A DNA stretch of 23,171 nucleotides. Source: Clostridia bacterium (lineage in GTDB: Bacteria > Bacillota > Clostridia > Christensenellales > Aristaeellaceae). Where the stretch lies: contig CAAGFE010000096.1 of NCBI GenBank assembly GCA_900769075.1, forward strand, positions 1-23,171. The letters are read 5' to 3'. The position numbers and the translations under genes are program-made. This document shows positions 5,596 to 13,154 of the stretch, piece after piece. The notes beneath the pieces are model-generated. The model made no database searches. It was not told the origin of the DNA and saw only the letters and a list, made by a program, of their open reading frames with translations. Position 1 is the first letter of the stretch. Every line of letters begins with the position of its first letter.

Positions 5596-8220
5596 ATGCC
5601 GATTTTTGCATCCTTTTCCAAGCGGGCGCAGCTGGCGATCAAGCTGGCCCGGGAGGCGGCGGAGGCAGCGAATCAGCCCGTTGTGGGCACGCTGCACCTG
5701 CTGCTGGGCCTTTTGCAAGCGGGCGGACAGTATCCTGCCTGCCTGACCGATCGCATCACCGCCGAGCAGGTTCGCAGCAGGCTGGACAGTCAGCCCTGCG
5801 AGCTGGAGAGCGTCCCGAATGCCCCCGGCCGTGTGGGCCTTTCGCCCCATGTGCAGATGGTTTTCCGCCGGGCCGCCCAGCTCACGCCCATGGCAGGGGC
5901 ATTCATCACCGCGGAAATGCTCATGCTGAGCCTGGTGGGCGACTACCCCTATGACGCGACGGAGCTGCTGCGTCAGGCGGAAGTGCCCTTTGAGCAGGCC
6001 CAGAAGGAGCTGCTGGCGATCATCCGCTCGGCCCGGGGGAGCAGCATCCACGGGGCGAATCAGCCCCATCAGCCCGAGCAGCCCGACGATACGCCCCGGG
6101 AGCCGAAGAACCCGCCCCTGCCGCCGCTGTTCCCGTTCATGCAGCGCCCCCAGCAGCCCGGTCAGCCGCAGCAGCAGCCGAATCAGCCTCAGCCGGGGCA
6201 GGGCCGACGGGCGCCGTCCATGCTGGAGCAGTACGGGCGCGACCTGACCGAGCTGGCAGCCAAGGGCGAGCTTGATCCCGTGATCGGCCGCGACAACGAA
6301 ATTCAGCGCCTGACCCAGATCCTTATCCGCCGCACGAAGAACAATCCCGTGCTCATCGGCGAGCCGGGCGTGGGCAAATCCAGCGTGATGGAGGGCCTGG
6401 CCCAGCGCATCGTGGCCGGGAACGTGCCCGAAATGCTGCTGAACAAACGGGTCATCAGCCTCGACATCGGCAGCATGGTGGCGGGCAGCAAGTACCGGGG
6501 CGAATTTGAGGAACGGCTCAAGAACACCCTGGCGGAGATCCGCAAATGCGGTGATGTGCTGCTGTTCATCGACGAGATGCATACCATCGTCGGGGCCGGC
6601 TCGGCGGAGGGGTCCCTGGACGCGGCGAATATCATGAAGCCCGCGCTGGCCCGGGGGGAATTGCAGTGCATCGGCGCGACCACCCTGGACGAATATCGCA
6701 AGCACATCGAGAAGGACGCGGCCCTGGAGCGCCGCTTCCAGCCCGTCCGCGTGGGCGAGCCCACCGCCGAGGAGGCGGTGGACATCCTGCGCGGCCTGCG
6801 CCCGCGGTACGAGCAGCATCATCATGTGCGCATCACGGATGAGGCGCTGTCCGCCGCCGTCACCCTGGCGGATCGCTACATTGCCGACCGCCACCTGCCC
6901 GACAAGGCCATCGACCTGATGGATGAAGCCTGCTCCCATGTGCGCATCGCGGCCTATACCGCGCCGCCGGATCTCCGCATGCAGGAGAAGGAGCTGGAGG
7001 CAATCGAGAAGGATAAGCAGACCGCCATTGAGCAGCAGGATTACGAAGCCGCGGCGAACCTCCGCGACCGGGAGCGCTGCCTGCGCATGGAGATCGACCG
7101 CAAGCGCGAAAGCTGGAATGCCGCCCAGGGCACCGACGGCGAAACCGTCACCGAGGAGGACATCGCCACGGTGGTGTCCGGCTGGACGGGCATCCCCGTC
7201 ACCAAGATGACCCAGAAGGAGATCGACCGTCTGCTTTCGTTGGAAACGGTGCTGCATCAGCGGGTGATCGGGCAGGAGGAAGCCATCAGCGCCGTCAGCC
7301 GGGCCATCCGCCGTGCCCGCGCAGGACTGAAGGATCCCAAGCGCCCCATCGGCAGCTTCATCTTCCTGGGCCCGACGGGCGTGGGCAAAACCGAGCTGTG
7401 CCGCGCGCTGGGCGAAGCCATGTTCGGGGACGAGAACGCGGTCATCCGCGTGGATATGTCCGAGTTCATGGAGAAGCACACGGTGTCCCGCCTGGTGGGT
7501 TCGCCCCCCGGCTATGTGGGCTACGAGGAGGGCGGTCAGCTGACGGAAGCCGTCCGCCGCAAGCCCTACGCCGTTGTGCTCCTGGATGAGGTGGAAAAGG
7601 CCCACAGCGACGTGTTCAACATCCTCCTGCAGATTCTGGAGGACGGTCGATTGACCGATTCCACCGGCCGGGTGGTGAGCTTCAAGAATACCATCATCGT
7701 CATGACCTCCAACGCGGGGGCCCATGCCATCAGCCACGGGCGTCAGCTGGGCTTCGGCGCGAAGGAAAAGGCCGACGCGACCAACTACGACGCGATGAAG
7801 GATGCGGTCATGAAGGCCGTGAAGGACGTGTTCCGCCCCGAATTCATCAATCGCGTGGATGAGCTGATCGTGTTCCACCCGCTGACGGAGGAGAACATCC
7901 AGTCCATCGCGGAAATGATGCTGACCCAGGTGTCCGAGCGCCTCCATGACCGTGCCATCACCCTCAGCTGGGAGGACGCGGTGGTTTCCAAGCTGGCCCA
8001 GGAGGGCTACGACCCCAAATTCGGCGCGCGCCCCCTGCGCCGCCTGATTCAGCGCACGGTGGAGGATGGCCTCTCCGAGGAGCTGCTGGCGGGCCGCATC
8101 GCCCTGGGCGACAGCGTACGTCTGGTGGTGGAGGAGGACAAGATTCTCGCCAAGCGCATCGACAATCTTACCGCGCCGGAGGAAACCGCTGCGTTGCCTG
8201 CGCCGGATACAAACGAGTAA
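5596..8220 (+). CDS. clpC: AAA+ unfoldase ClpC with long Pro/Gln-rich linker
   Basis: The 874-residue HSP100 ATPase unfolds substrates, including McsB-phosphorylated proteins, for ClpP. In order: Clp-N repeat domain (1-145), a Pro/Gln-rich low-complexity linker (about 148-205), AAA1 with Walker A GEPGVGKS (255-262) and Walker B DE (326-327), a middle region with a UVR motif (about 466-500), AAA2 with Walker A GPTGVGKT (592-599) and Walker B LLDE (662-665), then the C-terminal D2-small domain. The UVR-bearing M region distinguishes ClpC from ClpB and ClpE. GGAGG (5585-5589) is 6 nt before the ATG at 5596. The linker, rich in QQPxQP motifs, is longer than in B. subtilis ClpC, where the N-domain joins AAA1 almost directly. 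It is last in the CtsR operon. Confidence 0.96.
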   Translation: MPIFASFSKRAQLAIKLAREAAEAANQPVVGTLHLLLGLLQAGGQYPACLTDRITAEQVRSRLDSQPCELESVPNAPGRVGLSPHVQMVFRRAAQLTPMAGAFITAEMLMLSLVGDYPYDATELLRQAEVPFEQAQKELLAIIRSARGSSIHGANQPHQPEQPDDTPREPKNPPLPPLFPFMQRPQQPGQPQQQPNQPQPGQGRRAPSMLEQYGRDLTELAAKGELDPVIGRDNEIQRLTQILIRRTKNNPVLIGEPGVGKSSVMEGLAQRIVAGNVPEMLLNKRVISLDIGSMVAGSKYRGEFEERLKNTLAEIRKCGDVLLFIDEMHTIVGAGSAEGSLDAANIMKPALARGELQCIGATTLDEYRKHIEKDAALERRFQPVRVGEPTAEEAVDILRGLRPRYEQHHHVRITDEALSAAVTLADRYIADRHLPDKAIDLMDEACSHVRIAAYTAPPDLRMQEKELEAIEKDKQTAIEQQDYEAAANLRDRERCLRMEIDRKRESWNAAQGTDGETVTEEDIATVVSGWTGIPVTKMTQKEIDRLLSLETVLHQRVIGQEEAISAVSRAIRRARAGLKDPKRPIGSFIFLGPTGVGKTELCRALGEAMFGDENAVIRVDMSEFMEKHTVSRLVGSPPGYVGYEEGGQLTEAVRRKPYAVVLLDEVEKAHSDVFNILLQILEDGRLTDSTGRVVSFKNTIIVMTSNAGAHAISHGRQLGFGAKEKADATNYDAMKDAVMKAVKDVFRPEFINRVDELIVFHPLTEENIQSIAEMMLTQVSERLHDRAITLSWEDAVVSKLAQEGYDPKFGARPLRRLIQRTVEDGLSEELLAGRIALGDSVRLVVEEDKILAKRIDNLTAPEETAALPAPDTNE

Positions 8221-8267
8221 ATGAGCGCCCTGACTGGATGTGAATCCGGCCAGGGCACAGTTCATTT
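8219..8267. terminator. Hairpin between convergent genes, possible bidirectional terminator
   Basis: GCCCTG (8227-8232) pairs with CAGGGC (8251-8256), extended inside by CTGG/CCGG across one mismatch. An outer pair AAATGA (8219-8224) and TCATTT (8262-8267) flanks it. The T-tracts are poor, so termination may be weak; the position between clpC and the leftward sigma relic suits the role. Confidence 0.45.
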
Positions 8268-8578
8268 GAGGGAAATGGGTAAATCAATGCGGAAGCCGCC
8301 CTCGGTGACATAGGCTAGGGTGATTTCGTCCGGCAGGGACGGATTCACCTCAGTATAAACGGTGAAGTCCGTCAGCGGCAGACATTGATGCAGATCCGCG
8401 TTACCCAGGTGCCGAAGTACTGTTGGTTCCTCAGTTTGGCGCGATACTGCCACGCCCGGAGAGCAGTTTCCTGCAGCGCATCCGCCACGTCGGCATTGTT
8501 CGCAAGGATGGCCCAGGCCACCCGATACAGCGAGTCGGCCTTTGCTTCGATCTGCCGAACAAAGCGCTCTTTTTCCAT
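8262..8578 (-). pseudogene. ECF sigma factor/anti-sigma relic with internal deletion
   Basis: From ATG 8578, with AGGAGG (8587-8592) 8 nt upstream, 67 codons encode ECF sigma-70 region 2: ERFVRQIEAKADSLYRVAW, then DALQETALRAW, then FGTWVTRICINVCR. The frame then hits TGA at 8372-8374. Region 4 is absent. In the next frame, immediately after, sequence encodes LTDFTVYTEVNPSLPDEITL through GGFRIDLPISLK and stops at 8262-8264. That resembles the C-terminal end of an anti-sigma protein of the DUF4179/RsgI-like type that commonly follows such sigma genes. The simplest reading is one deletion that removed the 3' half of the sigma gene and nearly all of the anti-sigma gene, fusing them out of frame. 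The sigma identity is solid; the tail identity is moderate. Confidence 0.75.
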
Positions 8579-8601
8579 GGGCATTCCTCCTCGGGTTCCT
8601 T

Positions 8602-8613
8602 TGTAACGTTACA
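8602..8613. promoter_or_regulatory. Perfect 12-bp palindrome upstream of the sigma relic
   Basis: TGTAACGTTACA lies about 10 nt upstream of the relic's ribosome-binding site on the minus strand. It is self-complementary over its full length, like a repressor half-site pair or a doubled ECF -35 element (TGTAAC). No matching ECF -10 (CGTC type) was found at 16-17 nt on either strand. A function is not established. Confidence 0.35.
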
Positions 8614-8655
8614 CCTATTAGATGCCCGCCGCAGGGTATTTCCTCACGGAAATAA

Positions 8656-8689
8656 GAAAAACCTGCATGGGTTCGCTCATGCAGGTTTT
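8656..8689 (-). terminator. Rho-independent terminator of the HtrA-like gene
   Basis: A perfect 12-bp stem (8658-8669 with 8678-8689) with an 8-nt loop is followed, on the minus strand, by TTTTTC starting inside the stem end. It begins 15 nt after the protease stop codon. Confidence 0.9.
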
Positions 8690-8703
8690 CATTGCGGAAA
8701 TGA

Positions 8704-10014
8704 TTACTTCTTGTCGTAGATGAGGCCGCTGGCTTCTTCGGCTGCGGGGGTATCAACGATGGCCAGGGTGACCTCCACGTCCATGTACTCGCCGTCGGGG
8801 GCATTCTCGTTGGCGGTCAGGCCCAGCAGCCCCTCGGCGCGGTAGACCTTGATCAGGAGCGTGTCGCCTTCCTTGTACTGGCCCACCAGGGAAATCAGCT
8901 GCTCGGTATTGGTGATGACGGTGTCGTTCACATCCACGATGATGTCGCCCGCCTGCAACCCGGCCTTGTCAGCGGGTGCGCCTTCTTCCACCTCGGTGAT
9001 GAACACGCCCACGGGGATCTGGCCCAGCATGGCCGCGCGGCTGGAGGTGTTCACATTGGCGATGGTGACGCCCAGGCGGGGCTTGCCGGTCAGGTCGTTC
9101 GCGGATTTGGACTCGGTGGGTTCCGTTTCGGGCGCAATGGCTTTGATCTCGCCGGAGAGCACGCTGTCAATCAGCGGCTTCACCGCGTTGATCGGGATGC
9201 ACATGCCGATGCCTTCCACAGATGCACCGGAATAGTAGCTGCCGGTATACTTCAGAGTCGGAATGCCCATCAGCTCACCCGTCACGGAGAACATGCCGCC
9301 GCCGGAGTTGCCGGAGTTGATGGCTGCATCCACCTGAATCATCGCGTTGGTGATGGTTTCCTTGCGCCCGTACTTGTCGTAGGTTTCGGATTCGATGCCG
9401 CGGTTCAGGGCACTGATCACGCCGACGGTCGTCGTCTTGGCGAAGCCCAGGGGATTGCCGATGCAGATGGCCCAGTCACCCACCAGCAGCTTGTCGCTGT
9501 CGCCCAGGGTGACGGCGGGCAGCTTGCAGTCGGGGGCGTAGATGATGGCAGCGTCCAGCGTTTCGTCCCAGGCGACGATGCTGGCGGCGTATTCGGTGGT
9601 TTCACCCGCGTCGTCGGTCACGGTGACCTTCAGGGAATCAGCGTCCTCCACAACGTGGAAGTTGGTCAGCACGAAGCCCTCGCCGATCACCACGCCGGAG
9701 CCGGTGGAGGCCAGCTGCTCCTTGGTTTCCGGCTCCTGACGGTCACGTCCGTTGCCGTAGCCATAGCCGTAGCCGAAGAAAAAGCTGCCATAGCCGTTGC
9801 CGTAATTGCCGTAGGTCACCTTCTGGTAGTTGCTCACGCCCACCACGCTGTCGCGCACCTGGGCGATGGCGGCGGTAAAGGGCGAGGTGTGAACAACGGT
9901 TGCGGTTTCCGCGTTGGCGGTGGAATCAAAGGTCAGCGTCATGGCGGAGCCAATCATGATGCAGCTCAGGGCCAGGGCGACACAGCCAATAAAGCGGCGG
10001 ATACGGGTACTCAT
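8704..10014 (-). CDS. htrA: HtrA/DegP-like serine protease with one PDZ domain
   Basis: The 436-residue envelope protease has an uncleaved-looking N-terminal hydrophobic segment (about 9-28) that anchors or exports it. A Tyr/Gly-rich stretch (68-88) follows. The trypsin-like domain carries the triad H120 (LTNFHVV), D154 (ETLDAAII) and S237 (NSGNSGG). One PDZ domain spans about 312-395, with GVFITEVEEGAPADKAGLQAGD. HtrA proteases degrade misfolded exported proteins. The D-site usually reads TDLAV; here it is LDAAI. ATG at 10014 has AGGAGG (10022-10027) 7 nt upstream. It is monocistronic: its own promoter region is upstream and a strong terminator downstream. Confidence 0.93.
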   Translation of the reverse strand: MSTRIRRFIGCVALALSCIMIGSAMTLTFDSTANAETATVVHTSPFTAAIAQVRDSVVGVSNYQKVTYGNYGNGYGSFFFGYGYGYGNGRDRQEPETKEQLASTGSGVVIGEGFVLTNFHVVEDADSLKVTVTDDAGETTEYAASIVAWDETLDAAIIYAPDCKLPAVTLGDSDKLLVGDWAICIGNPLGFAKTTTVGVISALNRGIESETYDKYGRKETITNAMIQVDAAINSGNSGGGMFSVTGELMGIPTLKYTGSYYSGASVEGIGMCIPINAVKPLIDSVLSGEIKAIAPETEPTESKSANDLTGKPRLGVTIANVNTSSRAAMLGQIPVGVFITEVEEGAPADKAGLQAGDIIVDVNDTVITNTEQLISLVGQYKEGDTLLIKVYRAEGLLGLTANENAPDGEYMDVEVTLAIVDTPAAEEASGLIYDKK

Positions 10015-10076
10015 ACAATAACCTCCTGTCAATCAGATGCGTGTGTTTTGCCGGGCCTCCCCGGCTTGACGGACAC

Positions 10077-10082
10077 AGTATA
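10077..10082 (-). promoter_or_regulatory. Probable -10 element for the HtrA-like gene
   Basis: On the minus strand TATACT (10082-10077) precedes the gene by about 60 nt, with no good -35 at 16-18 nt, so an activator or a weak -35 is likely. The leader contains a 6-bp GCCGGG/CCCGGC hairpin (10050-10065). Intergenic 10015-10142 holds nothing else recognisable. Confidence 0.4.
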
Positions 10083-10142
10083 GCAAACAGATTTGACGTG
10101 GGTTTGAACGAACCATGAACAAGCTGCTGAAATATGTGAATT

Positions 10143-11642
10143 TTACCGGAGAATTTTCTGCTCCAGCAGAATGAGCATGGCGATGACCGCGCTGACCAGG
10201 ACCGCGTATCCCAGCGGCACGAGGCAGGCAAGCCCCTGCACAAGCCCGGTGACCAGCAGCCCGGCCAGCATGATGATGCCCGCAAGGGTCAGCCAGAGCG
10301 CGGGATTCCGCAGCTGGCGGCTGAAGCGGAAGCTCCCGCCGCACATCCGGAGCATCGTGCAATATGCCGCCGTTACCGACAGAAAACCGCCCGCCATGAT
10401 GCGCAGCCCCTCCGCCTGGGTGCGCATGAACAGCCCGGTCAGCAGCGCCAGGGCGGAGCAAAGGATCACCGTGGGCCAGCGCAGCGGCGGCAGCGTCACA
10501 TCCACACCGACAAAGTAAACCGCCGCCATCAGCAGGCCCGTCAGGTACAGCGCCATGACGCTGCTCCCGCTCAGCAGGGCGATGAAAAGGGGCAGCCCCA
10601 GCACCACCGCAAAGCGCCGCAGGGCCGTTTCGATGATGCTGAACCGCGCCCGCAGGAAGGTGACCGGCTCCACCAGCGAATCCCCGGGATGACGGGTGAT
10701 GCCCAGGGGCACGTCGGTATGGACTGCATGCGGGGTCAGATGGAGATCCGCCCGGGCGTGATGTTCGGGCAGGTTCATCAGCTCGCGCAGGGCCGCCAGC
10801 TCGTCCGCCCCCTGGGTGCCTGCGTCCAGCATCAGGGTCAGCCCCATGCCGCGCAGCGCGGCCGCATCCTGGAGGGCGGGCCGATGAAGTTCGTCCCCCA
10901 GCGCAGCCATCCCCAGAAAAATGGGCGCTTCATCCTCCAGCGCGGTGGCCCAGGCCAGCACGCGCCCGTTTTCCAGGGCGATGCCGGCGGCGGTTTCGTC
11001 AATGCGGGCACGATCCTCCTGCGTCATGTCCCGGGAAGAGCCATCGTAAATCTGGCTGCACCGCTGGCAGACCTGCTGGGGCGTGCCGAGATAATAGCGG
11101 CGGTTGTTCATCCCGTCCCGGACGGTCACAACGGTCACGTCCGCGGCGCGCTCCCGGCAGAGCACCGGGTTATGGATGGTCAGGCGGCTGGGCTTGAGGT
11201 TCAATCCGTTCATGGCGCTGAACAGGGCCGAACGCTCCTCCCGGGGCAGCTCATCCGCGGTGAGCACCATGGCGGCTCCCAGCAGCAGCACGCCGGAGCC
11301 AAGGCGCAGGGACAGCGCAGGCGCCGCCTCAAAGGGCTGGGCCACCGCCCGGAGCCGGATGCCGTGCCCGATGAGGGCAGCGTCAATCAGCACCGTTTCG
11401 CACTGGGCATCCACGGGGCAGGGCTTGCGCTGATAGACTTTCCCAAACGCGTGATGTCGATGCAGCAGATATGTGCTCACCAGGGCATTGACAAACAGCA
11501 GCACCGCCAGCACCGGCCAGAACCGTTTCAGCAGGAGCGAAAGGAGCAGGAGCAGCACATTGGCGCTCAGCCAGAACCACTTCCTGCGCCCGTGGGTTGC
11601 CGCGTCGCACCAGAGGGAAAGCTGGTAAGGTTTCAGTCTCAT
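10143..11642 (-). CDS. Polytopic membrane protein resembling a catalytically dead P-type ATPase
   Basis: The 499-residue protein has two close membrane segments (about 23-60), a soluble region (61-340), and about six segments from 343 to 494. Parts of the soluble region follow P-type ATPase order: YLGTPQQVCQRC (184-195) resembles the KGAPExxLxxC motif, IALENGRVLAWA (221-232) the GxRVLAxA segment, and FLGMAALGDELHRPAL (242-257) the FLGxxxxxDxxR block. Then GMGLTLMLDAGTQGADEL (265-281) stands where ATPases have AGIxxxMxTGDxxxTA. The phosphorylated DKTGT motif and the TGD motif are absent. This layout (2 TM, P/N-like domain, 6 TM) is that of a P2-type ATPase lacking the first hairpin and the actuator domain. 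The relationship is inferred from pattern, not searched. GGGAGG is 6 nt before the ATG, and it is the last gene of the two-component operon, 15 nt after the GerMN lipoprotein. Confidence 0.6.
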   Translation of the reverse strand: MRLKPYQLSLWCDAATHGRRKWFWLSANVLLLLLSLLLKRFWPVLAVLLFVNALVSTYLLHRHHAFGKVYQRKPCPVDAQCETVLIDAALIGHGIRLRAVAQPFEAAPALSLRLGSGVLLLGAAMVLTADELPREERSALFSAMNGLNLKPSRLTIHNPVLCRERAADVTVVTVRDGMNNRRYYLGTPQQVCQRCSQIYDGSSRDMTQEDRARIDETAAGIALENGRVLAWATALEDEAPIFLGMAALGDELHRPALQDAAALRGMGLTLMLDAGTQGADELAALRELMNLPEHHARADLHLTPHAVHTDVPLGITRHPGDSLVEPVTFLRARFSIIETALRRFAVVLGLPLFIALLSGSSVMALYLTGLLMAAVYFVGVDVTLPPLRWPTVILCSALALLTGLFMRTQAEGLRIMAGGFLSVTAAYCTMLRMCGGSFRFSRQLRNPALWLTLAGIIMLAGLLVTGLVQGLACLVPLGYAVLVSAVIAMLILLEQKILR

Positions 11643-11657
11643 CAGGAACCTCCCGGA

Positions 11658-13154
11658 TCAGTTGAAAATGAGGTTGGGGTTGAACAGGAATTCGCCGCTC
11701 CACACCAGGCTGCTGCCCAGGCTTTCCACCGCTTCGCCGCCGAAATAGAACCGCCCCCGCCGCACGTTCACAACCCGGCACAGCGTGTTGACCATGCTGT
11801 ACGCCATCAGCCGCTGATCCTGCCCGGAGGAGCGGATCAGCCGGGCATAGCGGTCGGAAAAATGCACCAGCAGCGTGCCGTCCCGGATGTCAAGGCCGAG
11901 GATATCCGCGTCCGTCAGCCCCACGGGCAGCGCGCCCACGTCCGGGCTTGCCATCGTCAGCAGCAGCGTGCGCGGGTTGCCCACGCTGCGGTAGGGGAGC
12001 GCCAGCAGCCGGGCGGTCAGGCCGTGCTCCCGGGGGACATAAACGGTCGCCTGGCCCATCAGCGCGTGGCTGAAGGCCGGGCGGGACGCCAATCCGCCGG
12101 GGAAGAGCATGGAGCCCAGCGCATCGCTGTACAGGCTGGTCAGCGCGCCGTCGCCCGTCAGGATGCAGACCTGCTGGAGCGAGGGCACAAAGGTGGTCAG
12201 GGTGGTGGTGATGGCTGCAAAGGCGGCGCTGGGGTCACATCCGGCGGCGGCCAGACGCTGGGAAACGTCCGCGCAGAAATGGAGGGTCACCCGCCGTCCG
12301 CCGCTTTCCAGCTCGGTCACCTCCGGCGTGAAAAGGAGCAGCGCGTTCAGATCCCCCATGTCAGCGGTGCCTTCCCGCACGTCCGCCCCTGCGGAAAGCG
12401 CGGTGAGCAGCGCCACCACCTGCTGCTGGGGATGCTGTCCGGGGAAGGAGATGCGCCGCGGCTCGGCGACCATGCCGCTGCCGTCCGCCAGGGGGAAATA
12501 CAGCGTGGCGGTGGCGGTCAGGGGCGTTTGGGCGGGCAGCTCGCCCACCGGGGTGCGCCGGGCGGAGAACTGCTCCCACAGCACGGGCAATTCCTGGCTG
12601 GCGGGCATGCTCAGGGAACCCAGGGGCAGGTTGCCGCCGATGTCCATGCCCAGGGGTGTTCCGGCGACGAGCAGGTTGACGTAATCAATGTCGTCCAGCT
12701 CGCAGAGCGTGGCGGCGATGCAAAGCGCCGCGGTGTACAGCTCCTGCGTGGACAGCTGGAGCGCGCCGGCGGAGAGGTTCACGGTACAGACGCCGCCGGA
12801 AATTTCCACCGGATTTGCGCCGTACAGCGCCAGCGTGACGTGCCCGCCCAGGCGGCGCACCCGGCTGTTGCCCCCGTGGGTCAACAATGCCTGCAGAATG
12901 CCCTCCGCCGGATGACGATCCAGCGGGAGGGACAGCGTGGCGTAGAAGGTGAGCAGGGTCTGCCCGTCCAGGGAGGGCAGGTGGAGGGGAACGATGGTTT
13001 CCCGCTGAAGCCCGGCATCGCCGATGGGGGCACCCGGCCTGGCTGCGGCGGTCGGCAGCGCGACAGAAGGGGACTCCACCGGCGAGAAGCTGCACCCCGT
13101 CAGCAGCAGACAGCACAGCGCCAGGCACAGCATGCAGCGCAGATGCTTCCTCAT
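11658..13154 (-). CDS. Lipoprotein with repeated GerMN-type domains
   Basis: The 498-residue protein has a lipoprotein signal peptide with lipobox LLTGC (Cys 21), so it is anchored outside the membrane. The mature part appears to contain three related domains: one starting near residue 65 (LLTFYATLSLPLDRH, ILQALL, VTLALYG, LYTAALCIAATLCEL), one near 215 (ATLYFPLADG, ALLTAL), and a third, less conserved, after about 365 (ATVYVPREHG, MAYSMVNTLCRV). This strand-helix pattern is that of GerMN domains, known from GerM and LpqB, and probably mediates protein or peptidoglycan contacts. ATG at 13154 overlaps the preceding gene's stop (ATGA), with a GGGAGG 7 nt upstream. It follows another GerMN lipoprotein and a sensor kinase in one operon. 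Confidence 0.8.
   Translation of the reverse strand: MRKHLRCMLCLALCCLLLTGCSFSPVESPSVALPTAAARPGAPIGDAGLQRETIVPLHLPSLDGQTLLTFYATLSLPLDRHPAEGILQALLTHGGNSRVRRLGGHVTLALYGANPVEISGGVCTVNLSAGALQLSTQELYTAALCIAATLCELDDIDYVNLLVAGTPLGMDIGGNLPLGSLSMPASQELPVLWEQFSARRTPVGELPAQTPLTATATLYFPLADGSGMVAEPRRISFPGQHPQQQVVALLTALSAGADVREGTADMGDLNALLLFTPEVTELESGGRRVTLHFCADVSQRLAAAGCDPSAAFAAITTTLTTFVPSLQQVCILTGDGALTSLYSDALGSMLFPGGLASRPAFSHALMGQATVYVPREHGLTARLLALPYRSVGNPRTLLLTMASPDVGALPVGLTDADILGLDIRDGTLLVHFSDRYARLIRSSGQDQRLMAYSMVNTLCRVVNVRRGRFYFGGEAVESLGSSLVWSGEFLFNPNLIFN

Noticed and set aside
5596..8220. ClpB or ClpE identity for the AAA+ protein
   Set aside because: No long coiled-coil M-domain as in ClpB and no N-terminal zinc finger as in ClpE; a UVR motif and the mcsAB context fit ClpC.
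5569..8265. An 898-codon open frame on the minus strand opposite clpC
   Set aside because: It is the mirror of a highly conserved clpC coding frame in GC-rich codons; its translation is His/Gln/Ala/Gly-rich with no family character and no ribosome-binding site.
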